Shown here one piece after another: positions 1-5,093 of a DNA stretch of 6,489 bases. A program made the translations under genes and the position numbers. The stretch is from Gammaproteobacteria bacterium (GTDB lineage Bacteria; Pseudomonadota; Gammaproteobacteria; Enterobacterales; Alteromonadaceae). The notes below the pieces were generated by a model. That model was given only the letters and a program-made list of their open reading frames with translations. It searched no databases and was not told the DNA's origin. The stretch covers positions 1 to 6,489 of the forward strand of contig JAMCWV010000037.1 in assembly GCA_023481025.1 (NCBI GenBank), in the 5' to 3' direction. The stretch's first letter is position 1. Each line of letters begins with the position of its first letter.

Positions 1-137
1 TCCCGCAGGAGAATTAAGCGAGGTTCAATGAGCAAATAAAAAAATGTAAATGCAGATCTTAAACCCTTTGTGAAACGTAAATCGACGCAACAACACACCC
101 TTTTGTGTTTGTCTTAATTTGCAGGAGGATCATCGCT
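1..137 (+). promoter_or_regulatory. Leader region of the MipA/OmpV-like gene
   Basis: No complete gene is visible here. Two forward frames are open from the window edge but close early (stops at 29-31 and 37-39), so the first ~40 bases could be the tail of an upstream gene; I cannot choose the frame. From 30 to 120 the sequence is AT-rich, as expected for a promoter, but I see no convincing -35/-10 pair. A small hairpin can form at 90-112 (ACAACACA paired with TGTGTTTGT, one bulged T). The ribosome binding site AGGAGG lies at 123-128, nine bases before the ATG at 138, and fixes the start of the next gene. Confidence 0.45.
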
Positions 138-965
138 ATGAAAAAATTCACTGGTTTACTCGCATTATTGTTGGTTCCAAGTTTGCTTTTACAACCCGCA
201 ACCGCACAAGAACAACGAACTGCGCTGGTGCCATTACCATCGCTCGATGACTTCACCCGAGGTCAGGATGGTTGGGCATTTGGTCTCGGCCTTGGCATTG
301 AGTATGAAACCGCGTACGAAGGCTCAGACGAGTTCGGTTTTGAAGTTGACCCGGCCGGTGCGGTGCAATGGCGCCGCGGCAATGACATTTTCTTCTTTGC
401 CGGCGAAGCACTGGGTTGGCGCGGTTTACGCAATGACACCTGGTTACTCCAAGCACTGATTGGTTTTGATGAAGGTCGTAAAGAAGGCGACTCTGACAAA
501 GGTTATTTGGACGGCCTCGGGGACGGTGAAGAAGGCCTTGAGTTCGTTTTCGAAGCACGCCGTGCATTCGACGCAGACTGGCGTAATTGGTTAGTGGGCC
601 GTGTGGTGGCGAGCGAAAACGGCAATTTGGGTCTTTTCGGTGTGGGCCGTCGTTTTGGCCAAAGCAACGACGGTTCTGGTTCAGAGATTAACCTCGTTGC
701 GGTTTTTCATGATAGCGAGTTCGCCAATAAAGACTTCGGCATTACCGCGCAGCAAGCAGCAGCTTCAGGCTTACGTGAGACGCGCATGAGCGGCGGTTTC
801 CGTTCAGTCGGTCTCGACTACAGCTATCGTCATATCGTTAACCGTAACTGGCAGATTTTCGGCGAAGTCTTGTATGAATACTACAGCAGCGACGTGCGCA
901 ACAGTCCGATTGCCCGCAGCAACTTTGAAGCAGAAGTAGGGATTGGGTTTTTGTACGTGTTTTAA
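138..965 (+). CDS. MipA/OmpV family outer-membrane beta-barrel protein
   Basis: A 275-aa outer-membrane protein of the MipA/OmpV family. MipA of E. coli was described as a scaffold linking the murein hydrolase MltA to PBP1B; OmpV-type members are porin-like, and the substrate here is unknown. An ATG 33 bases upstream is open in frame, but the ATG at 138 has AGGAGG nine bases before it and begins a classic signal peptide: K2-K3, hydrophobic residues 5-19, probable cleavage after ATA at 21-23. The mature part shows alternating aromatic/hydrophobic strands, a GYLDGLGDGEEG segment, a late FGITAQQAAASGL motif typical of the family, a SPI segment near the C-terminus, and a terminal Phe as expected for BAM-assembled barrels. 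It appears monocistronic, with its own leader and strong terminator. The family call is firm; a MipA-specific role is not shown. Confidence 0.88.
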   Translation: MKKFTGLLALLLVPSLLLQPATAQEQRTALVPLPSLDDFTRGQDGWAFGLGLGIEYETAYEGSDEFGFEVDPAGAVQWRRGNDIFFFAGEALGWRGLRNDTWLLQALIGFDEGRKEGDSDKGYLDGLGDGEEGLEFVFEARRAFDADWRNWLVGRVVASENGNLGLFGVGRRFGQSNDGSGSEINLVAVFHDSEFANKDFGITAQQAAASGLRETRMSGGFRSVGLDYSYRHIVNRNWQIFGEVLYEYYSSDVRNSPIARSNFEAEVGIGFLYVF

Positions 966-985
966 TATTTTTGTAGGCTGAGATG

Positions 986-1017
986 AAGCGCCGGATAGTT
1001 TCTATTCGGCGCTTTTT
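986..1017 (+). terminator. Rho-independent terminator after the MipA/OmpV-like gene
   Basis: A 13-bp stem is seen: 986-998 (AAGCGCCGGATAG) pairs with 1002-1014 (CTATTCGGCGCTT), with one G-T wobble and a TTT loop. It runs into five Ts at 1013-1017. It starts 21 bases after the stop codon. On the minus strand it is not followed by a U-tract, so it should mainly serve the plus-strand gene rather than the convergent abiE operon. Confidence 0.9.
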
Positions 1018-1021
1018 GAAA

Positions 1022-1051
1022 GACGCATGCTGACGCACTCTGCCGGCTTAA
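1022..1051. repeat. 30-bp direct repeat, left copy
   Basis: This 30-bp segment begins GACGCATGCTGACGCAC and ends GGCTTAA. It recurs in the same orientation at 4486-4515 with 28 of 30 bases identical (differences at repeat positions 18 and 23). The flanks of the two copies are unrelated, so the match has sharp edges. Inside it GACGCA occurs twice, 10 bp apart, and GCATGC is a palindrome. The copy sits four bases after the terminator T-run. It could be an attachment-like or target duplication, or a member of a genome-wide dispersed repeat family; the window alone cannot decide. Confidence 0.75.
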
Positions 1052-1076
1052 AGATCGGTGACTGCTCCGACTTTTC

Positions 1077-1086
1077 GGGGGGGGGG
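1077..1086. repeat. Homopolymer run of ten Gs
   Basis: Ten consecutive Gs lie between the abiEii stop codon and the left 30-bp repeat, in otherwise moderate-GC sequence. No reading frame crosses it, so it cannot phase-switch a protein here. On the minus strand it would give a C10 tract about 25 nt into the abiE mRNA 3' region. Tracts of this length are slippage-prone in replication and in sequencing, so the exact count is uncertain. Confidence 0.8.
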
Positions 1087-1110
1087 TACAGAGTGGCGTA
1101 ATACTTTAAG

Positions 1111-2031
1111 CTACATCCGAAATTCGTTTTCCACACCATTATTGAACAGTGCGCGATGAACTTCGGTAAACAGCTTCACAAGTGTATTGCTTAAATACGC
1201 CTGAAATTTGCTTTTACCCAACGTACGGTCATAAACGTCGGTTGGTAAAAAGCGTTGCATTTCATTCACGAAGTTATCACTTTGAACCAGCTGCGGTAGG
1301 CGTTGAATAAGATCGTTCAACATCGCTTCGTAGTCATTTAGTTTATAGTCAACTAGCTTCCGCTGCACCAAGTCAGTATTTAACTTGGCGCCTTGTTGAA
1401 GTAACCATGGCAAATCCCAAATGTCCCGATTTCGCGTATATTTTTTGGTAGCCGCTAAGGACACTATCTTGTCTGCCATAATTTCGTCTAGCGACTCAGT
1501 CATAACAAGTAAATCGCTATAGCCACTTGGTAAAAACTGATAGTTTGCCTGCAGCGCTAAGGGTTGCTTGGTATATGCCGGCACATTCGCAATTTCAAGT
1601 TTAATGCGTTGTTTTGGTAAGCTTCTGTTTTCGGGTGCAGTTACGACCGCAATCTGCCACTTTTCAATTCGCAACTCGGCGTAGGTGGGTTCGGCCTTCA
1701 GCTCGTTAGGTTCTTTCACTGTTACTTCAAGGCCGTAGCGATTACCAATGTAAGTTTCAATACAGGCCTTCATCTCAGCGAGTTGCGACGAACTAAAGTC
1801 ATAGCCACCAGCGAAGTCTAGATCTTCACTGAAACGGTTTCTGCCATAACATAAGCGTAGCGACGTGCCACCTTGAAAAACGAGAGAGTCAAGCAGCCCT
1901 GCCTGTTCAAGTGCATAAAGAATATCGTAATGCAGCAGTTCTTTCTCAACTACGGCCCGCATATGGCTCACATGTTGGTCGGCCATGGCACGCTCAACAA
2001 GCTGTAAAAAGTTTTGCTTATCCATGGTCAT
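1111..2031 (-). CDS. abiEii: Type IV toxin-antitoxin toxin, nucleotidyltransferase AbiEii
   Basis: A 306-aa protein of the AbiEii/AbiGii toxin family, a DNA polymerase beta-like nucleotidyltransferase fold. Family toxins bind nucleotides and act cytoplasmically; the related mycobacterial MenT enzymes add nucleotides to tRNA 3' ends, and AbiE systems can abort phage infection. Visible motifs: GGTS at 54-57 followed by S68-E69-D70-L71-D72-F73, the GS-x(n)-DxD metal/nucleotide site; IKLEI at 143-147, the expected third motif; and EIMADKIVSLAATKKYTRNRDIWDL at 183-207, matching the conserved R-x-R-D-x-x-D helix. All key residues are present, so the toxin looks intact. The start at 2031 is preferred over the ATG at 2025 because TGAGGT (2042-2037) lies five bases upstream. 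It overlaps abiEi by 14 nt, which suggests translational coupling. I see no clear terminator of its own. Confidence 0.93.
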   Translation of the reverse strand: MTMDKQNFLQLVERAMADQHVSHMRAVVEKELLHYDILYALEQAGLLDSLVFQGGTSLRLCYGRNRFSEDLDFAGGYDFSSSQLAEMKACIETYIGNRYGLEVTVKEPNELKAEPTYAELRIEKWQIAVVTAPENRSLPKQRIKLEIANVPAYTKQPLALQANYQFLPSGYSDLLVMTESLDEIMADKIVSLAATKKYTRNRDIWDLPWLLQQGAKLNTDLVQRKLVDYKLNDYEAMLNDLIQRLPQLVQSDNFVNEMQRFLPTDVYDRTLGKSKFQAYLSNTLVKLFTEVHRALFNNGVENEFRM

Positions 2032-2557
2032 TTAATACCTCAGTATCAACTAAATGCAGATTGCGGCCGACCTGTTTTAAGTCACGATAGGCGGCAGCCC
2101 GCGTGGCGAGCCGAAGCGGACGACCAACGTCAACGGAATTATCCAAAATATCGATGACGTTGCGCTTGGTATGGGTAAATTCGATAGTGCCAAAGGGCGT
2201 TTTAAATTCACCTGAACGGCCGGTGGTCATTACCGTTAACCGATCAATTGGAATTTGTGAAATAGCCCCGTATTCTGACAACGCAGACTCAAGGCTGACA
2301 TAGTTGTATTCACCGCGTCGAATAGCACGCGCCACCAGTTCTAGCGTGCTACTACCCTTTGAACGTGCCGGCATATAGACAAAAACACCATTACTCGCCC
2401 GCACCAAAATGCCGTCTTTAATTAGCCGTTTAATACCAGCGCGCAAAGTTGCTTCACTGTCTTCATGAAAAATTTTTCTGAGATCCGACAACGCATAAAC
2501 GTAACGGCCTTGTTTGTCGAAATCAGATAATTTTCGAATGGCATCGAGTTGCTTCAT
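2018..2557 (-). CDS. abiEi: Type IV toxin-antitoxin antitoxin AbiEi
   Basis: A 179-aa antitoxin and probable autorepressor, first gene of the abiE operon. Residues ~1-62 form a winged helix-turn-helix: helices around 2-11, 22-29 and 34-48, then a wing ILVRASNGVFVYM at 50-62. The rest matches the AbiEi C-terminal domain, with YNYVSLESALSEYGAI at 85-99, a strand-rich VMTTGRSGEFKTPFGTIEFTH at 109-129, and ATRAAAYRDL at 151-160. In studied AbiE systems the wHTH binds inverted repeats in its own promoter, and the C-terminal domain is needed for antitoxicity without forming a stable complex with the toxin. It is shorter than the streptococcal form but within the range of short AbiEi proteins. The ATG at 2557 has only a weak, close GAG upstream. 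A 9-bp inverted repeat starts 12 bases upstream of the start codon. Confidence 0.88.
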   Translation of the reverse strand: MKQLDAIRKLSDFDKQGRYVYALSDLRKIFHEDSEATLRAGIKRLIKDGILVRASNGVFVYMPARSKGSSTLELVARAIRRGEYNYVSLESALSEYGAISQIPIDRLTVMTTGRSGEFKTPFGTIEFTHTKRNVIDILDNSVDVGRPLRLATRAAAYRDLKQVGRNLHLVDTEVLNDHG

Positions 2558-2569
2558 CTCAGCTGGTTC

Positions 2570-2601
2570 ACACTAATGGTAACTTTTATTGTCATTAGTG
2601 T
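2570..2601 (-). promoter_or_regulatory. Probable AbiEi operator: 9-bp inverted repeat
   Basis: ACACTAATG at 2570-2578 is an exact inverted match to CATTAGTGT at 2593-2601, with arm centres 23 bp apart (about two helical turns) and a further G-T pair inside. The promoter-proximal arm covers most of the -10 box and the other arm lies in the early transcript. This is the arrangement expected for autorepression, and AbiEi proteins are known to bind paired inverted repeats at their own promoters. That this protein binds this site is inferred. Confidence 0.65.
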
Positions 2602-2625
2602 AGACCGACTGCGTTGTTGTGGCAA
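2597..2625 (-). promoter_or_regulatory. Predicted sigma-70 promoter of the abiE operon
   Basis: Read on the minus strand, TTGCCA (2625-2620, five of six to the -35 consensus) is followed after exactly 17 bp by TACACT (2602-2597, four of six to the -10 consensus). Transcription would begin near 2590, giving a leader of about 33 nt to abiEi. The -10 box overlaps one arm of the inverted repeat at 2570-2601, so occupancy by AbiEi should block RNA polymerase. Confidence 0.6.
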
Positions 2626-2731
2626 TGTGGTGTTACATTAAGACGGGTCTGTTGGCACACACCTTCATGCAAGGCGTCGGACTTTGAGCTTAATGAGAGG
2701 CGAGCTAGCGATAAAACGTGTTTGTCATGTC

Positions 2732-2784
2732 CTTGCTCGCAAGTCAATCTTATACCACAATTAGGTATATATTGGTATGAGGAG
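2732..2784 (+). promoter_or_regulatory. ParD operator-like sites and ribosome binding site upstream of parDE
   Basis: Several symmetric elements lie before parD: CTTGC-TC-GCAAG (2732-2743); TATACC (2751-2756) facing GGTATA (2764-2769) across 7 bp; and a further GGTAT at 2774-2778, exactly 10 bp after the previous one. Phased half-sites like these suit a ribbon-helix-helix repressor binding cooperatively, and ParD-type antitoxins usually autorepress. A TATATT at 2768-2773 could be a -10 box but no good -35 pairs with it, so the promoter is undefined. GAGGAG at 2779-2784 is a good ribosome binding site eight bases before the ATG. From 2626 to 2731 I see no gene, only a possible long-range GCGAGC/GCTCGC pairing (2700-2705 with 2735-2740). 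Confidence 0.5.
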
Positions 2785-2792
2785 AACTGCAC

Positions 2793-3035
2793 ATGGCAAA
2801 GAACACAAGCATCACTCTCGGAGAACACTTTGAGAAATTTATTACAAGCCAAATCCTAAGTGGGCGCTATGGCTCCGCGAGTGAAGTGATTCGCTCAGCG
2901 CTACGCTTACTTGAAAACCACGAAGCCAAACTCAACTCACTCCGTCAACTACTTGCCGAAGGCGAACAGAGCGGTGACGCCGAGTACGACCTCGATAACT
3001 TTATCGATGAACTCGATAATGACAACTCCAGATGA
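2793..3035 (+). CDS. parD: Type II antitoxin ParD (ribbon-helix-helix)
   Basis: An 80-aa antitoxin of the ParD/CopG-like family. Residues 4-9 (NTSITL) form the DNA-contacting beta strand. Helix 1 spans ~10-22 and the GRYGSASEVIRSALRLLE signature at 24-41 is the family hallmark. The acidic tail (~50-80, ending DNFIDELDNDNSR) is the part that wraps and blocks ParE in known complexes. It should dimerise, neutralise the ParE encoded next, and repress its own promoter with or without ParE. The ATG follows GAGGAG by eight bases. The stop overlaps the parE start as ATGA, the usual antitoxin-first TA order with translational coupling. Length and motifs are complete. Confidence 0.92.
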   Translation: MAKNTSITLGEHFEKFITSQILSGRYGSASEVIRSALRLLENHEAKLNSLRQLLAEGEQSGDAEYDLDNFIDELDNDNSR

Positions 3036-3331
3036 AGCCATTTAATCTCACTATTGCTGCTAAAACCGATTTACGTGATATCGCATTATTTACTCAGCGT
3101 CGCTGGGGTAAAGAGCAGCGAAATATTTATTTGAAACAATTCGATGATTCATTTTGGCTTTTAGCTGAAAACCCCGACATCGGTAAAACATGTGATGAAA
3201 TCAGAAATGGATACCGTAAATTCCCCCAAGGTAGCCACGTGATCTTTTATCGACAAATCGGCAGCCAACAAATTAAAATCATCCGTATTCTTCATAAAAG
3301 TATGGATGTAAATCCGATGCTTGGCACTTAA
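3032..3331 (+). CDS. parE: Type II toxin ParE (RelE/ParE superfamily)
   Basis: A 99-aa toxin of the RelE/ParE fold. Characterised ParE proteins poison DNA gyrase, unlike the RelE branch, which cleaves mRNA at the ribosome. Seen in the sequence: an N-terminal strand with AAKTDLRDIALFTQRRWG (9-26), helix through YLKQFDDSFWLLAENPDIGK (33-52), the GYRKFPQGSHVIFYR core (60-74), and IKIIRILHKSMD (81-92), which closely matches the ParE C-terminal signature. It lacks obvious RelE-type catalytic residues, which supports ParE. It overlaps parD by 4 nt and has no independent ribosome binding site of note, so its translation probably depends on parD. The ORF is intact. Confidence 0.91.
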   Translation: MKPFNLTIAAKTDLRDIALFTQRRWGKEQRNIYLKQFDDSFWLLAENPDIGKTCDEIRNGYRKFPQGSHVIFYRQIGSQQIKIIRILHKSMDVNPMLGT

Positions 3332-3335
3332 CTCC

Positions 3336-3374
3336 AGGTTCTGGGGCGACAGCCGGTGTCGTAGTTCTCAACCT
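3336..3374 (+). other. Stem-loop between parE and the SEC-C gene
   Basis: Nested inverted repeats: AGGTT (3336-3340) pairs with AACCT (3370-3374), and inside them CGACA (3347-3351) pairs with TGTCG (3357-3361) over a GCCGG loop, leaving an asymmetric internal loop. It starts five bases after the parE stop and is followed by TTCCCTTTATTTG, so it may act as a weak terminator for parDE. The stem is short and the U-tract interrupted, so this is tentative. Confidence 0.4.
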
Positions 3375-3421
3375 TTCCCTTTATTTGTTAGAATACTAGC
3401 TTGAAACTCATGATAAAAAGG
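3365..3421 (+). promoter_or_regulatory. Possible promoter and ribosome binding site of the SEC-C gene
   Basis: TTCTCA (3365-3370, four of six to the -35 consensus) and TAGAAT (3389-3394, five of six to the -10) are 18 bp apart. Transcription would start near 3401, and AAGG (3418-3421) lies five bases before the ATG at 3427. The -35 overlaps the 3' arm of the preceding stem-loop by one base. This would let the gene be expressed independently of the parDE operon. It is a consensus match only. Confidence 0.4.
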
Positions 3422-3426
3422 CGTTT

Positions 3427-4428
3427 ATGGCTCAGCTCGGTAGGAACGACCCATGCTCTTGTGGCAGTGGCAAAAAATTTAAAAAATGCTGCATGAATAG
3501 CGTTGGTAAACAAACCAATGAAATTATTGAGGCGCTCGAGCAAACCCTCGCGATGAATCCGAATTTGTCCATCGATGAGCTTAATTTAGTAGCCGAGCGC
3601 ATGATGAATGACCGGAATAGTAAGCCCATCGACGACTTCTGTGGCATTTCACCCAATCTGATGCAGAATTGGCTTTATGCGCCGTTCAATGCGCTGCAGG
3701 GCATAAAAATAAACACCCCCACAGACTTCAGCACCAGTCCCGTAATGCGTTACTTGGAACTGATGATTAACGCAGCCATGGAAAATGACGGTAAATTTAA
3801 AGCGACGTCGAAAGGGAATTTACCGACCTTTATTGTGAAACAAGCCACCGAGCTTTGGCCAGAATTGCCCACCTCCGACTACCCTACGCATATTAGTATC
3901 AGTGAATTCGCAGGTGCGAACGAAGACAAATTCAACGCCTTGCATTACACCCGCATTTTGGCAGAAGTCGCCGGTATTATTTACCGCCGTGGTGGCTACT
4001 TCCATGTGAAAAAAGACGCACAAAAGCAATTCTTAAAACACGGGCTAGGCGCATTCTTTATGCCCATGCTGGAGGTTGCCGTCAGTCGTTACAACTGGGC
4101 GTACTTTGACAGCTACGGAGAACACATCGACATACGCCTATTTTGGGTGTTTATGCTTTGGCGTATCCAAAAACACCGCTCCCTCAACCAACTAGCCGTC
4201 GAGACCTCCACTGCGTTTCCAGACATTTTGGCTCAAATTCCGCAATCACAATACACCACCGTTGAACGCACATTTAGCCGTATCATTGAGATTCGTTTTA
4301 TCGAACGCTTCCTGCAATATTGGGGCTTTTTGAAAGCCGACCCTTGGCGCTTTAACCCGGAAGAAGAGGCGCCGCGCAACGTGGAACTGCAACCCATGTT
4401 GGCTCAAACCTTTGTGTTTGAGGTTTAG
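3427..4428 (+). CDS. SEC-C motif protein of unknown function
   Basis: A 333-aa protein opening with GRNDPCSCGSGKKFKKCC (5-22), a textbook SEC-C zinc motif with the C10-x-C12...C21-C22 ligands. In SecA this motif is C-terminal and binds Zn and SecB or ribosomes; here it is N-terminal on an unrelated body. Residues 103-150 include KATSKGNLPTFIVKQ, and 166-200 include NALHYTRILAEVAGIIYRRGGYFHVKKDA. These loosely resemble the LTxKGNLP and winged-helix-like segments of some SEC-C/pRiA4b ORF-3-like proteins, a low-confidence resemblance. The C-terminal half is rich in aromatics with no catalytic motif I recognise. There is no signal peptide or membrane segment. It follows parE by 95 bp on the same strand and falls inside the repeat-bracketed block. 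SEC-C proteins are often seen near defence genes, so a cargo role is plausible but unproven. Confidence 0.85.
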   Translation: MAQLGRNDPCSCGSGKKFKKCCMNSVGKQTNEIIEALEQTLAMNPNLSIDELNLVAERMMNDRNSKPIDDFCGISPNLMQNWLYAPFNALQGIKINTPTDFSTSPVMRYLELMINAAMENDGKFKATSKGNLPTFIVKQATELWPELPTSDYPTHISISEFAGANEDKFNALHYTRILAEVAGIIYRRGGYFHVKKDAQKQFLKHGLGAFFMPMLEVAVSRYNWAYFDSYGEHIDIRLFWVFMLWRIQKHRSLNQLAVETSTAFPDILAQIPQSQYTTVERTFSRIIEIRFIERFLQYWGFLKADPWRFNPEEEAPRNVELQPMLAQTFVFEV

Positions 4429-4485
4429 CCCTGAATCACCAAAAAGGCTTGTAAGTGGAGTTGAAGCTTAAATACATTTAAATGC

Positions 4486-4515
4486 GACGCATGCTGACGC
4501 ACGCTGCTGGCTTAA
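4486..4515. repeat. 30-bp direct repeat, right copy
   Basis: This is the second copy of the 1022-1051 repeat, same orientation, 28/30 identical, 58 bases after the SEC-C stop codon. Upstream of it TTAAAT-AC-ATTTAA (4468-4481) is a small palindrome absent from the left copy. A TATAAG at 4525-4530 just downstream could be a -10 box for the next gene, but no good -35 is seen at the right distance, which would fall inside the repeat. Confidence 0.75.
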
Positions 4516-4552
4516 TGAACAAATTATAAGCAGAAACGCGGGAGTATAGGCC

Positions 4553-4810
4553 ATGAGCGCAGCTTTATACTTAACACTTGCCTTTCTTTTTATCTGGGCC
4601 GGCACAGAGAGTTTAGTGTGGGCACTGATAGGGGTTTATACAGTTCTTACTATCGTTCGCGAAACTGAAAAAGGCCTTGAGCAAGAGAAAGCAAAAGGCA
4701 GTATCACAACTGAACGCGGTGCGACAATCTACCGTTTTGTCATGCAGGGTATAATCACCGTGATAATCTCATACTTTCTCATTTCATGCGGACCACTGTT
4801 CATTGGGTAA
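4553..4810 (+). CDS. Small hypothetical membrane protein
   Basis: An 85-aa protein I do not recognise. Hydropathy read by eye gives an N-terminal hydrophobic stretch at 3-17, a short TES break, a second stretch at 21-35, a charged middle (RETEKGLEQEKAKGSITTERG, 36-56), and a third helix at about 62-82. It is probably an inner-membrane protein with two or three spans and a charged loop of ~25 residues. Initiation is credible: GGGAG at 4540-4544, eight bases before the ATG. It stands alone between the right 30-bp repeat and a non-coding spacer. No function is suggested by residues or neighbours. The amino-acid pattern is clearly that of a real gene, though a small one. Confidence 0.7.
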   Translation: MSAALYLTLAFLFIWAGTESLVWALIGVYTVLTIVRETEKGLEQEKAKGSITTERGATIYRFVMQGIITVIISYFLISCGPLFIG

Positions 4811-4826
4811 GCAGTTCAAAGGATGC

Positions 4827-4846
4827 TGCAACTTGCATTAATGCAA
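4827..4846. promoter_or_regulatory. Overlapping TGCAA/TTGCA palindromes
   Basis: TGCAA-C-TTGCA (4827-4837) shares its right arm with the perfect 14-bp palindrome TTGCATTAATGCAA (4833-4846), giving three half-sites in 20 bp. It starts 16 bases after the membrane-protein stop codon and covers the stop of the minus-strand ORF at 4838-4990. It could be a protein-binding site or a small stem-loop ending transcripts; no T-run follows, so an intrinsic terminator is unlikely. Confidence 0.4.
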
Positions 4847-4990
4847 TCGGTGTTCACGCCTTGCTTGAATTTGTTTCGCGGGCAGGTCTTTGCCGAGAAC
4901 CGGCTTTAGCGCCGCTTGAACCCGTGGTAACAAAACCGCAAACTCCGCCAGCAAATCGTAGGTAGTTCCTTGCCTAGAATTCACTTTCAT
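4838..4990 (-). CDS. Possible 50-aa minus-strand ORF or gene remnant
   Basis: From ATG at 4990 to TAA at 4838 the minus strand encodes 50 residues beginning MKVNSRQGTTYDLLAEFAV and ending QARREHRLH. The composition is protein-like, with a heptad-like hydrophobic helix DLLAEFAVLLPRVQAALKPVL at 12-32 and a basic tail. Against a real gene: no ribosome binding site precedes the ATG (minus-strand context CTCTCCGTTTAA), a stop codon lies immediately upstream in frame, and the start falls in the 22-bp repeat array. It may be a fragment of a decayed gene cut by the repeats, or chance. I do not recognise the family. It is convergent with the membrane-protein gene. Confidence 0.3.
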   Translation of the reverse strand: MKVNSRQGTTYDLLAEFAVLLPRVQAALKPVLGKDLPAKQIQARREHRLH

Positions 4991-5093
4991 TTAAACGGAG
5001 AGATATTTTCAGTTAGACGGAATAAAACTTTCAATTGGACGAGTCAAAAGTTGCAATTAGTCGATACTAAAATTCAACTACGATGACTCGCTA
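4985..5093. repeat. Tandem array of degenerate 22-bp direct repeats
   Basis: Four units lie head to tail with an exact 22-bp period: 4985-5006, 5007-5028, 5029-5050 and 5051-5072. A weaker fifth (5073-5093) has one base deleted and ends at the ATPase start codon. Units open TTTCA (TTGCA in the fourth), continue roughly ATTAGACGGA, and units 2-4 carry an AAAA tract near the end. Adjacent units match at 15 of 22 positions by hand count. A 22-bp period is not a multiple of three, so the array is a DNA-level structure. It fills the whole space upstream of the ATPase, so it is likely to contain or control that gene's promoter. There are no spacers, which excludes a CRISPR array. Confidence 0.6.

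Noticed and set aside
68..84. CRP-like half-site TGTGA upstream of the MipA/OmpV-like gene
   Set aside because: Only one half-site is present; the expected TCACA partner is absent.
253..567. 104-codon minus-strand ORF inside the MipA/OmpV-like gene
   Set aside because: It is antisense to a well-supported gene, has Arg/Gln/His-rich low-quality composition and no motifs.
2595..2852. 85-codon minus-strand ORF across the abiE-parDE spacer
   Set aside because: It runs through the abiE promoter and into the parD 5' end, is Cys-rich with no family resemblance, and lacks a ribosome binding site; it is chance.
3326..3393. Integron attC-like site between parE and the SEC-C gene (ACTTAAC ... GTTAGAA with an internal stem)
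   Set aside because: ACTTAAC fits the RYYYAAC box, but GTTAGAA breaks GTTRRRY at the last base and the two boxes pair only over TAAC/GTTA. No second attC and no integrase are present.
4985..5093. CRISPR array
   Set aside because: The 22-bp units are directly adjacent with no spacers, they diverge by about 30%, and no cas gene is visible.
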